Assembly: GCF_030867145.1 (NCBI RefSeq)
Contig: NC_134415.1
Coordinates: 19,136,417-19,200,416 of the forward strand
Source: Opisthocomus hoazin
Lineage: Eukaryota; Chordata; Aves; Opisthocomiformes; Opisthocomidae
Length of the DNA stretch: 64,000 bases
Direction of reading: 5' to 3'
The notes under the pieces: model-generated
Seen by the model: only the letters and a program-made list of their open reading frames with translations
Told to the model about the DNA's origin: nothing
Database searches by the model: none
Translations under genes and position numbers: made by a program
Shown here: one piece after another, positions 53,501-64,000 of the stretch
Layout: each line of letters opens with the position of its first letter
Position numbering within the stretch: the stretch's first letter is position 1

Positions 53501-55890
53501 CCAGTGAACTGAACTGTCTTGCCAGGTACAACAAAGATGGCTTACACCTTTCTTCTCCCCTCTCCTCACCCTCACAGTCAAGCAGATTTTCAGGAGAAAA
53601 ATTCAGCATCTTTGCCTAGAAGTAAGGAGCCACCTTTCTGTAGGAGCGTTGTCCCATTTCCAGGACTCCTAAGCATACAGGAATTCCTGTAAAGAAAGCC
53701 AAGTATTCTCCAGGAAAGTGTGTGACACAAAACAGGACAGATTCTATGTGATGGAAGTTATGTCTGAGAAAAAAAATCAGAGGGGTTAGCAGTGGTGTAA
53801 TGGAGGGGAAAAAAAGAAACCAACAACAGAGTACCAAAGCCTCAAAAGCCAGAATAAAGAGATTTGCCATGAAGTACTGAAACTACATGTCATTTGCAAT
53901 TAATTACTATAATAAAGTCAGCTGCCTTCCCAATTGATTTCAGCTTTTTACTAAGAGATCAGTGCTGCTAATTAGTTTGCATGTAAACAGAGGACATGAA
54001 TAATCAGAGTTTAGCAAGCCACACCAACTGTAATTCTTCTAGCTCTTCTGCAAAGAATACACAGTAAGCAAATGTCGTCTCCTGCCCAGCAGCACAGATG
54101 GAGCCAGGACTTGTTGCTCCAGCTACTTCTTTCCACTGGTGTGCTACAAAGCACTCAGAAGCATGCAGAGCTGGCAACCCTGAAGTCACTTTTGAAGGAA
54201 GTGAGTTTCCTAGGCAGAATAGGAACAGTGTGATACCTCTGTCACCAGTACTGTAAAGAAGAGATTCTTTAGCTGGAGCTCCCTGCCTGCTAAGTAGCTG
54301 TTACAGGGTCTGTGAGTAGCCAGCTATCATTCACAAAACCCTAAGGCTGTTCTAAGTTAGCATCAGAGTCTTAACATACCTTGATCAGCTTATAGACCAC
54401 AGAGTCGCAAGGGCAGTTTAAAACTGCCATTACTTCTTCACTCTGGTTTTGTGCTAACCAGAAGTCAAACAGGGTAAAAGATCTGGCCTGGACTCTGTAT
54501 CAGAATAAGAAGTAGAACTAGCCTTTCACTTTCCCTTTCGCTATTCCTTTGTATAGGCATTGGTTTGGTTTTCCTGGAAGTCACTGAGGTCTGTGTGTTC
54601 GTAGCTAGAGATTGACTTTATTTCTGACTGTATTAATGCCCTATTCTTCATTGGAACAAGACATATTGATGTAGATCATTGCTGATAAAATGATAGTTAA
54701 TACATCAGGTATTCCCTAAACACTTCCAAAACTTAAAAAAGCCCATGTGCCCCTCCCACCATGCAGCTAAACAAATCCGTGCACATAAATGAAGGGAATA
54801 AAAGGAAAAGAAACCCCAAACCATTCAGAGCCTGAACTAATTTTAAAATTATTATTAGTGAAAACCTATTTTGCAGTGCAGCCCAAGGTGGTCTTTGTAT
54901 TTTTTTTGAAAAGGCAAAAAAATCCTTCAAGTGAAAAATGTTGAGGAATGGTATTATACAGACTTTTGTTGGAACAACTGCCTAGGGACAAGCTCATGCC
55001 AGCCCTCCTTAATTCAGATGTTTGATAGATTTAGGCAACAGCATATGGTTACTAATGTTTGTGATACAGATCCCCTGTCTGCATACTGCACCTTTCTGTC
55101 AGGTGACCATTTCTAGAACACAGATTTTTTTTTTTTAATCATTTCTCTGGATAATGAGAAGATACATACAAAATCGAAGGAAGCATTCAAAAATGATGGG
55201 GAAAGCCGAGCCAGACTCCATGCTACAAATCAGTGCCCTCTGTTTTGTTAATTGGAAAGCCAAAAAGAAACTGAAATGATCTGAAGTTTAGCTGATTTGA
55301 TTTTTTCTAAATATCGTGGGTTTTTATCCCTGAGAAAGTATCATGAATATGTTCAAAATGGTCATAACGTGTTAGGAGTGAACACAATCCAGGTTTCTTC
55401 AAGGCAGGCAAATGAAGCCACGGTGAAGTTGCTGGCTAAAAACGATTACAGTAGTCAAGGAGTTCTAACTACCTTTAATTGCTGGCAGATGATCAAGGTT
55501 TTGGTGGCAGGAAATTTAATCTAGTTCTGGATGATTCTGCCTTCCTTGTCTTCAGGGATCTGGGTTTGAGTTGGGCTGTTATCTGAAAACAGAGCTGCAC
55601 TTTCTAAATGTCTGAGAAATACCAAGCAAAACTAAAGGGAGAAATGAGACAACTCCTGTAAAATTTCCACATTTTTTTCTTTTTTCATTCGGTTGGACTA
55701 ATCTCTGACTTTCACTTTCTAAGAGATTTTAAATGTTTTCTCCTTTCTGAAGATCAAATGTCTTTTTCCCCTTTCCATAGCTGTTATCTGAGTTGCAGCA
55801 AATACTGATGGCTTTTCTTTTGGGCTTGCGTGTTCCCTTGTCAGCAAACAACCTGTGCAGACCGCTCAACTAAATGTTAACCAATACAAG
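50528..55890. other. Intergenic stretch left of the duplication, no gene seen
   Basis: Unique sequence with an A-rich tract at 50784. The frame at 53053-53469 (138 codons, plus) has no domain I can name. No repeat family was recognised at the left duplication breakpoint. Confidence 0.55.
50784..50810. repeat. A-rich tract
   Basis: This is a run of A broken by single G bases. No retroposed sequence that I recognise lies on its 5' side, so it is simple low-complexity DNA. Confidence 0.85.
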
Positions 55891-57887
55891 AGAGAAGGTT
55901 ACAGGGGGCTTGAGAAGCCAATGAAAGAGAAGGAGCTGTGAACAGGAAAAACACTGGGAAAAGCGTGAAATTGAAATGTGCCATCTCCAGGAAGGTCCAA
56001 ACCAACATCTTTTACCTTATTATGATAGATACAGATTTGAATGTAGTTGCAGTTGGCTGAAATTCTGTGGTGTGGGCAGTTCTATAATATGGAAAACACA
56101 TCTTTTTAATTAAGAACAATTGGTAGAAGTCATTTGATAGCTAGTACATTGATTTAATGCGTTGTCAAGGAACTTTATCTTCATGTTGAAGGCTATAACT
56201 TTTATTAGCTGTGCAACTCTTACAGGTCTGATAAGGTTTAAGTTCTAGGAACCAATTTATTTACTTTTAACCATATGTTTTTTAGTGGAGAAAATAAACC
56301 CACCAAAAATAAATGTTTGTAGTGACAGCTAACTAAAACATATTTTTCCATGGTGTCAGGAATGTTTCAGAAAAAGAAGTGCACCAACAATACATCAGAT
56401 GCAAGCTAACCTTAAAAGCAAGAAGTTCTGTCTCAGTTTCACTCAAACATCTGCATGCATGCAGATGTGTAAATGCATACATGTGCACACAGGTATGTAC
56501 ACGCATTATGATTCATCAAATGGAGAACAATCTTGTGGCATTGACAGTTTTAATTTTAATAAATAATGAACAGATAAGCATTGTCCAGATCTCACATTAA
56601 GATGTGGGTTAGAATTAAAAAACTTTAATCTGAAATTTATACATCCCTGAATTGCAGCATCGTTCCATCCTTACTTGTCAGGAAATCAGTGGGAGTGGAA
56701 TCCAGCCCTTGGGTCTGATGGTGCAGTTTGAGCCCAAAGACAAAAATAATTTTAGAAAAATGAAAGGAACTAAAAGAATTTATATGCGTGTCTGTATTGT
56801 ACTGATGATATATATGCTTCATTTCAGCCCCTCAGTGACAGGAGACAGAATTTCTTGTGGCTCTTGAATAAGTAAGGATAGTGGTGGTTCCATCACCGTG
56901 TTGCATCCAATGTCAGTGTATAGTAGTAATAGTGCTCTGCATGTCACACTCCAGAGATGCTCAAAACATTGTGTGGTATTTCAGAGACTGTGAGACATGC
57001 AGAAACAAGCTCTGTTGGGAGGGTATAAGAGTCTTGCTGGTTTTGTAGCCTGTGGTGACTGAGCAGAAATCTTTGACCCAATAGCTGCACTGGGTGGTGG
57101 TGTCAGGCAAGGCACACAGCCGAGCTCACAGAGCCGTGGTGTTTAACCTCATTGTCAGACGGAGCAGGCAGCCTGGCACTGGGTCTCCTCTCACAACAGG
57201 CACTTTTGTTTTTAGATTAATCTACCCATGTCCTTTTGTTTTGGTGAGGGATCTAACAAACAGTTTACATCTCCGGTGGTGGAACAACATCTTACAGAAC
57301 CTTTTGCTTCTGCATTCTATAAGGAAGGTTTTTTTGAGCAGCAGATATTCTATTTGTTTTTGTGTGTCCCTTTGCCCTTGTGTTTTCACTCATTACAGTT
57401 AAGGGCCCTTTTACATAGATAATAGTATAGCTTTTTGGTTTTGACCTTGGTCATCAGAGCCTAAAAATGATTGTGGAAGTGGTCAGGTGATTGCTTTAAT
57501 GGTGTTACTCCTGAATTCAGAAGGAGCTGCCTTCGTAAGTATGTTTGTGCTGTCTTGAGCTGTAGACCTTATGTGATACACTGTTCAGAAAGAGAAACAT
57601 ACTTCTTTTCTTGCTTGGTAACTTCGGGACGAGTTCTGGTTTTGCTGTCCCCTATAAGCTAAGACAGAAAATAGCTCTTATTAAATTAAATGTCAGCTTT
57701 TGTGCAAGGCGATTGTTCTGCAGAATCAAACATTTTTGCAAACTGCATTACTTTCCAGTTTTCATTGAGGTATCTGCAGCTCAGTATTTAATAATAAAAA
57801 GCTGTCTTCTGTGGCATCTTTCATCCCAGGCTGTTACTGATACAAGTACTGAATTATGTAACGCCAGAGTTTAGTGTACTTACTTGT

Positions 57888-58073
57888 TATTGGGGAAACA
57901 AAGTCACAGAGAGCAGCAGTGATTTATCTATTTTCATTTACTGCTGACTAAATATCGAAGCATGCAGCAGAATTTGAATTCTATGTCCTTTATTTTATTT
58001 AATATGTCACACATTTCTCCTACAGCCAGTAATAGAAACCAGGAGTTGTGCTGTAACCATTAGACAATGCTCT
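57888..58073 (+). mobile_element. MIR-like amniote SINE relic (duplication copy 1)
   Basis: GGGGAAACAAAGTCACAGAG opens the element. AATAGAAACCAGGAGTTGTG and AACCATTAGACAATGCTC close it, as in amniote MIR relatives that end with ...ATAGAACCCAGGAGTCCTG and TAACCACTAGAC. The middle is diverged. It is repeated in the second duplication copy. Confidence 0.5.
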
Positions 58074-59650
58074 GTCAATGGAACATCCAGATGCTGCAGT
58101 GAGAGAGGGGCCAGCTTTCACATGGGATTATGGGGAGCCTAAGGAGCAACATATGTAAGGAACAGCAGATATTATTTTTTCATCTTAAGTTTTATGGTGG
58201 TTAGATCATTCTAGTCCAGTGGCACAAGCTTGTTTCGTGCTGGGCACTTTGTGGTGTTTCGCGTGCATTTTTTTGTGTGTGCTGACCAACTGAGCATTGC
58301 TTTAGCTCCCCCCAAGGCCCGGTTTCTCTCCATCATTGATGTCTTTGCCATTCAAATCCCCATCCACTGTGGCACCTTACCCTGTTGTCTTGTAGACAGA
58401 CTCCCAGTGTTTTGAACATGTCAGAATAACCTTAGCTGAGGCATCAAATGAATGACCAGCTTTGTCTTAAAGATGGCTGTTTTGTTAACTTGTAACTAAT
58501 GAACAAGACAAGGGCCATTTATCTTGGTTACACTATATCGTAATAGATGGTAGAGTGTGCTAGGGTGAGAGGGGAGAAAGTGTTCGTAATGCAAGCCTAT
58601 CTAACCCTTGTCCCTTAGCCTGCTGCTGCAGGGTAATTTCTAGCGCTGGATACAGGTCTCTGGCTCCAGAACCTTGGCTGGAGGAAGGAAAAGGCAGGGG
58701 GAAAGCCAGAGGAGGAATGAATTAATCATTCCCACCTCTCCTTTCAGCTCTTCTTTCCTCTTCCAATGAGAAACTGAGGGGACAGAGGGGAGAAGGGGGG
58801 GACTGAGGCAGTTAGGTGAAGCTTGCAAAGTGGAGGTCAGCTGCAGAAGTACCTGGCACGCGGAAGGGGGAAACACGGCATGAAGAGGCAGGGACATGGA
58901 GGATGAGATGAAAAGAGTAGTAGACAGAGATGTGAGTGGAAAGTGAGGATTCATAGACCAATGGAAACATGTGAATGGAGATGAGGACTGATGGAATTAT
59001 AAGATCGCTTCTACTGTGCATCACATGTAGTTTGCATGCATAAATCATACAAAACTTTCCCAGGCTTTATGCTGAGCACAGTACAACTCATGCTAGAGGA
59101 ACACTGATGAGTGCCCATGGTTTAATACAAGGCTAATGATGCTGAACATTGTAATTTAGTAAAGTGGCTAAATGGCTGCTTTGCTTACAGGGTAAAAGGT
59201 ACGCATGGCAGTAGTCAGGCGATACCCACTGAGCCTGTTTGTGAAGGACCATTAGCATTAAAAGGGCTGGATTCACCTTTTGGTTTGTACTGATGCCCTT
59301 TCACTGCAGGACCAAAAAACCAGAAAGACACCACGGCTGGCTAGCAGTCTGTAACCCTTCTGTGCTTATCGTGCATTGCTGCGTGTGGAGGCAGAGGGGA
59401 CAGGAGAGTGGGGCCTTGGTCTCAGCTTGTTCGGTTCAGCCCGCCAGTTTGAAGGTGGTGTTTTTCCCCTGTAACTTGCGTTCTCTGGTTGTGCCGTTGT
59501 GCTGTTGAATAGATACATATTTGTATATATACGACGTTGCCTTGCGATGTGTGTTGATCGGTGTTGTCATCAGGAGAGTTCAGTTATTGTGATGAAAACA
59601 AATTGCTGACACATACGGAGAGCAAACCATCTATTTCCAGGAGCTGAAAA

Positions 59651-59669
59651 GAGAGAGAGAGAGAGAGAG
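59651..59669. repeat. (GA)n dinucleotide repeat
   Basis: A pure GA run of nine and a half units lies about 280 bp upstream of the second CpG island. It is inside the duplicated unit. Confidence 0.95.
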
Positions 59670-59929
59670 TTTTTGCAGACGGTGTTACTATCTCTGAAAT
59701 TCAGCATTACTGTTCAACAGAGCGCACGGTTTCTTCCACTGCAGACAGCAACACACGCGAGGCAGACAGCTCCCCCGTGCCAGCCTAGCTGTTGGTGCCA
59801 GGTACAGCTGAAAGTAGCGGCAGGAAAGAGCAAACATGCCAGAAGCGGGGATTTACACAGGAGTAAAGCTATCCGGAGCAAGACTGACGAGGAAGAAGCG
59901 GGAAATGAGGGCTTTTTGGTTAGTCAAGT

Positions 59930-60550
59930 CACACCCTGCGCACTACACGGAGTAAAGCCTCCCCGGGTTGAAGCGGTGGGAGCTGCCGGGGGCTGCCCCT
60001 CCGCCCGGGACAGGGCGCTGCCGCCCTCCCGCCGCGCCCGAAGGCCGCCCGCGCCCGGCTGTGCGGAACCTCGCTCACCACCCGGTGCTGCGATGGTTCC
60101 CGCCCGGGCCGGGGGCGGTGCCCCCCCCCCCGCCACCGCGGCTCCAGGCGCCAGCCCCGGCGGCTCCCGGTTCGCGGGCGCTGCTGCCAGGCCGGAGCTT
60201 GTCCCTTTAAGAAAGAGGAGCGCGGTAGCAGGGGCCGGCCCTGCCTCCCGGAGCCTGCAGCGCCGGAGCGGGGCTGGGGAATGGGAAGCAGTTCCTGAGC
60301 GGGGGCCGAGCGAGCGCAGCGGCCGCGGCCGGCGCAGCCCCCCAGCCCCGCTCGCCCAGCGGCGCCCAGCGCGGGGACCAGCGCGCTGCCCGGCGCCCGG
60401 ACACCGGGTGGTCGTTCCTGAGCGCTGAGCTCAGCTGCTGCAAAAGGCAAATAGGAAAACATACGGCCGGATAAAATCGGTAAGTCAAGCTACAGTCACA
60501 TCCTCCTCCTCGGGCTGCAGCTCTCCGGTCTCTGAATTTGTCACGTATTT
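59930..60550 (+). promoter_or_regulatory. DAAM2: CpG island, presumed DAAM2 promoter
   Basis: This is a dense GC and CpG block against AT-rich flanks. It has a GGGGGCGGTG Sp1-type box near 60110, an 11-C run at 60121-60131 and no clear TATA element. A (GA) run sits upstream at 59651-59669. Its position and plus orientation fit DAAM2, a formin acting in Wnt and actin signalling, which is the head-to-head neighbour of KIF6 in human. No DAAM2 coding sequence is in the window, so the gene name is inference from synteny. Confidence 0.65.
60230..60479 (+). other. DAAM2: Presumed noncoding first exon of DAAM2 (start approximate)
   Basis: The CpG island runs into GCAAATAGGAAAACATACGG and ends at a consensus donor, AAATCG|GTAAGTCAAG, with GT at 60480-60481. 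That is the expected layout of a 5' UTR exon. The long GC-driven frame at 59673-60428 shows no recognisable domain and stops before the donor. The transcription start cannot be placed from sequence; 60230 is a guess. A capped transcript or long-read cDNA would settle the start and the gene identity. Confidence 0.5.
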
Positions 60551-60829
60551 TTGCAGGCCGTTTTTTTATTGTGTGCTGAGCAAAGCAGCTGGGAAAACAT
60601 GGAGGCAAAATAAAAGTGTAAAAAAACTTCGAGGACTTGTCAGTGTTTGTGCTCCTATTTTGAACTCCTCTTTCCACACCGTCGCTTTGCTGCGGGAGTG
60701 GGGAAGGGGCAAACAGCAAGTGCTTGTGTATGGGGGGGGAAAGCAAGCTGGTGGGAGTTGTAATTGGCTTTTCTCGCGGAGGTGATTGAAGAGGGAGATT
60801 TGAAAAAAAGACTTTAAGCAAGCTTGAAA

Positions 60830-63800
60830 AGAGAAGGTTACAGGGGGCTTGAGAAGCCAATGAAAGAGAAGGAGCTGTGAACAGGAAAAACACTGGGAAA
60901 AGCGTGAAATTGAAATGTGCCATCTCCAGGAAGGTCCAAACCAACATCTTTTACCTTATTATGATAGATACAGATTTGAATGTAGTTGCAGTTGGCTGAA
61001 ATTCTGTGGTGTGGGCAGTTCTATAATATGGAAAACACATCTTTTTAATTAAGAACAATTGGTAGAAGTCATTTGATAGCTAGTACATTGATTTAATGCG
61101 TTGTCAAGGAACTTTATCTTCATGTTGAAGGCTATAACTTTTATTAGCTGTGCAACTCTTACAGGTCTGATAAGGTTTAAGTTCTAGGAACCAATTTATT
61201 TACTTTTAACCATATGTTTTTTAGTGGAGAAAATAAACCCACCAAAAATAAATGTTTGTAGTGACAGCTAACTAAAACATATTTTTCCATGGTGTCAGGA
61301 ATGTTTCAGAAAAAGAAGTGCACCAACAATACATCAGATGCAAGCTAACCTTAAAAGCAAGAAGTTCTGTCTCAGTTTCACTCAAACATCTGCATGCATG
61401 CAGATGTGTAAATGCATACATGTGCACACAGGTATGTACACGCATTATGATTCATCAAATGGAGAACAATCTTGTGGCATTGACAGTTTTAATTTTAATA
61501 AATAATGAACAGATAAGCATTGTCCAGATCTCACATTAAGATGTGGGTTAGAATTAAAAAACTTTAATCTGAAATTTATACATCCCTGAATTGCAGCATC
61601 GTTCCATCCTTACTTGTCAGGAAATCAGTGGGAGTGGAATCCAGCCCTTGGGTCTGATGGTGCAGTTTGAGCCCAAAGACAAAAATAATTTTAGAAAAAT
61701 GAAAGGAACTAAAAGAATTTATATGCGTGTCTGTATTGTACTGATGATATATATGCTTCATTTCAGCCCCTCAGTGACAGGAGACAGAATTTCTTGTGGC
61801 TCTTGAATAAGTAAGGATAGTGGTGGTTCCATCACCGTGTTGCATCCAATGTCAGTGTATAGTAGTAATAGTGCTCTGCATGTCACACTCCAGAGATGCT
61901 CAAAACATTGTGTGGTATTTCAGAGACTGTGAGACATGCAGAAACAAGCTCTGTTGGGAGGGTATAAGAGTCTTGCTGGTTTTGTAGCCTGTGGTGACTG
62001 AGCAGAAATCTTTGACCCAATAGCTGCACTGGGTGGTGGTGTCAGGCAAGGCACACAGCCGAGCTCACAGAGCCGTGGTGTTTAACCTCATTGTCAGACG
62101 GAGCAGGCAGCCTGGCACTGGGTCTCCTCTCACAACAGGCACTTTTGTTTTTAGATTAATCTACCCATGTCCTTTTGTTTTGGTGAGGGATCTAACAAAC
62201 AGTTTACATCTCCGGTGGTGGAACAACATCTTACAGAACCTTTTGCTTCTGCATTCTATAAGGAAGGTTTTTTTGAGCAGCAGATATTCTATTTGTTTTT
62301 GTGTGTCCCTTTGCCCTTGTGTTTTCACTCATTACAGTTAAGGGCCCTTTTACATAGATAATAGTATAGCTTTTTGGTTTTGACCTTGGTCATCAGAGCC
62401 TAAAAATGATTGTGGAAGTGGTCAGGTGATTGCTTTAATGGTGTTACTCCTGAATTCAGAAGGAGCTGCCTTCGTAAGTATGTTTGTGCTGTCTTGAGCT
62501 GTAGACCTTATGTGATACACTGTTCAGAAAGAGAAACATACTTCTTTTCTTGCTTGGTAACTTCGGGACGAGTTCTGGTTTTGCTGTCCCCTATAAGCTA
62601 AGACAGAAAATAGCTCTTATTAAATTAAATGTCAGCTTTTGTGCAAGGCGATTGTTCTGCAGAATCAAACATTTTTGCAAACTGCATTACTTTCCAGTTT
62701 TCATTGAGGTATCTGCAGCTCAGTATTTAATAATAAAAAGCTGTCTTCTGTGGCATCTTTCATCCCAGGCTGTTACTGATACAAGTACTGAATTATGTAA
62801 CGCCAGAGTTTAGTGTACTTACTTGTTATTGGGGAAACAAAGTCACAGAGAGCAGCAGTGATTTATCTATTTTCATTTACTGCTGACTAAATATCGAAGC
62901 ATGCAGCAGAATTTGAATTCTATGTCCTTTATTTTATTTAATATGTCACACATTTCTCCTACAGCCAGTAATAGAAACCAGGAGTTGTGCTGTAACCATT
63001 AGACAATGCTCTGTCAATGGAACATCCAGATGCTGCAGTGAGAGAGGGGCCAGCTTTCACATGGGATTATGGGGAGCCTAAGGAGCAACATATGTAAGGA
63101 ACAGCAGATATTATTTTTTCATCTTAAGTTTTATGGTGGTTAGATCATTCTAGTCCAGTGGCACAAGCTTGTTTCGTGCTGGGCACTTTGTGGTGTTTCG
63201 CGTGCATTTTTTTGTGTGTGCTGACCAACTGAGCATTGCTTTAGCTCCCCCCAAGGCCCGGTTTCTCTCCATCATTGATGTCTTTGCCATTCAAATCCCC
63301 ATCCACTGTGGCACCTTACCCTGTTGTCTTGTAGACAGACTCCCAGTGTTTTGAACATGTCAGAATAACCTTAGCTGAGGCATCAAATGAATGACCAGCT
63401 TTGTCTTAAAGATGGCTGTTTTGTTAACTTGTAACTAATGAACAAGACAAGGGCCATTTATCTTGGTTACACTATATCGTAATAGATGGTAGAGTGTGCT
63501 AGGGTGAGAGGGGAGAAAGTGTTCGTAATGCAAGCCTATCTAACCCTTGTCCCTTAGCCTGCTGCTGCAGGGTAATTTCTAGCGCTGGATACAGGTCTCT
63601 GGCTCCAGAACCTTGGCTGGAGGAAGGAAAAGGCAGGGGGAAAGCCAGAGGAGGAATGAATTAATCATTCCCACCTCTCCTTTCAGCTCTTCTTTCCTCT
63701 TCCAATGAGAAACTGAGGGGACAGAGGGGAGAAGGGGGGGACTGAGGCAGTTAGGTGAAGCTTGCAAAGTGGAGGTCAGCTGCAGAAGTACCTGGCACGC

Positions 63801-64000
63801 GGAAGGGGGAAACACGGCATGAAGAGGCAGGGACATGGAGGATGAGATGAAAAGAGTAGTAGACAGAGATGTGAGTGGAAAGTGAGGATTCATAGACCAA
63901 TGGAAACATGTGAATGGAGATGAGGACTGATGGAATTATAAGATCGCTTCTACTGTGCATCACATGTAGTTTGCATGCATAAATCATACAAAACTTTCCC
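60830..64000. repeat. Tandem duplication copy 2 (first 3171 bp; cut by window end)
   Basis: This repeats 55891-59061. Length-sensitive sites such as the seven-G run (58794 and 63733 areas) agree, as do scattered single-base landmarks. The window ends before the point where the CpG island would be repeated, so its presence in copy 2 cannot be seen. All open frames in this stretch duplicate those of copy 1 and show no protein-like character. Confidence 0.95.
62827..63012 (+). mobile_element. MIR-like amniote SINE relic (duplication copy 2)
   Basis: This is the identical partner of the relic at 57888, displaced by 4939 bp. Because it is identical, the duplication long postdates the SINE insertion. 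Confidence 0.5.

Larger units (their letters stand above)
55891..60829. repeat. Tandem duplication unit, copy 1 (4939 bp)
   Basis: Sequence from 55891 (AGAGAAGGTTACAGGGGGCT) recurs at 60830 with a constant offset of 4939 bp, and no difference was seen wherever I compared the copies. Upstream of the two starts the sequences diverge at once (CCAATACAAG at 55890 against AGCTTGAAA at 60829). If the array is a simple direct tandem, this unit ends at 60829. It contains about 4 kb of unique DNA, a SINE relic, a purine-rich tract near 58660-58960, the whole second CpG island with its exon and donor, and 350 bp of the following intron. Confidence 0.93.

Noticed and set aside
59673..60428. 251-codon plus-strand open frame over the second CpG island
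   Set aside because: It is dominated by Pro, Ala, Arg and Gly as expected for GC-rich noncoding DNA, shows no domain and stops before the splice donor. The opposite strand is equally open (177 and 246 codons), which points to base composition and not coding.
1..64000. CRISPR arrays, tRNA or rRNA genes, endogenous retrovirus LTR pairs
   Set aside because: None was visible by reading; the only long repeat pair is the 4939-bp-offset duplication, whose content is host-like unique DNA.

Overview
This window is vertebrate and almost certainly avian. It is AT-rich, intron-bearing and gene-poor, and it carries many CR1 LINE fragments. Several end in the bird-type 3' tail (repeats of ATTCTATG, seen on the minus strand as CATAGAAT). 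Older MIR/CORE-SINE-like relics are also present. There are no bacterial-type operons, CRISPR arrays, rRNA genes or tRNA genes.

The left end (1-12542) holds the 5' part of one recognisable gene on the minus strand, the kinesin-9 family motor gene KIF6. Three coding exons join in phase across consensus splice sites: 12542-12477, 11513-11404 and 8457-8383. Together they encode the motor-domain N-terminus, which contains MVKETIRVYARVKP, DLADGFVNNKRESYKF and RIFDQ...IAKPVA. The P-loop exon and the rest of the gene lie beyond the left edge, so intron 3 exceeds 8.3 kb. The start codon sits in a CpG island (about 12240-12760) that must hold the KIF6 promoter.

From about 12.8 to 59.9 kb the window looks intergenic. 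It contains CR1 fragments, some weak ancient SINE relics, a few microsatellites and no protein gene I could support.

A second CpG island at about 59.93-60.55 kb ends in a strong splice donor (GT at 60480) on the plus strand. In human, DAAM2 lies head-to-head with KIF6, so this is best read as the promoter and noncoding first exon of DAAM2. That assignment rests on synteny and not on coding sequence.

The most striking structure is a direct duplication with a 4939-bp offset. Sequence from 55891 onward recurs from 60830 to the window end, apparently without a difference over the 3171 bp visible. If it is a true tandem array, the unit is 55891-60829 and includes the whole second CpG island, its exon and its donor. 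A second promoter copy would then lie just past the window. A very recent duplication and an assembly duplication are both possible.
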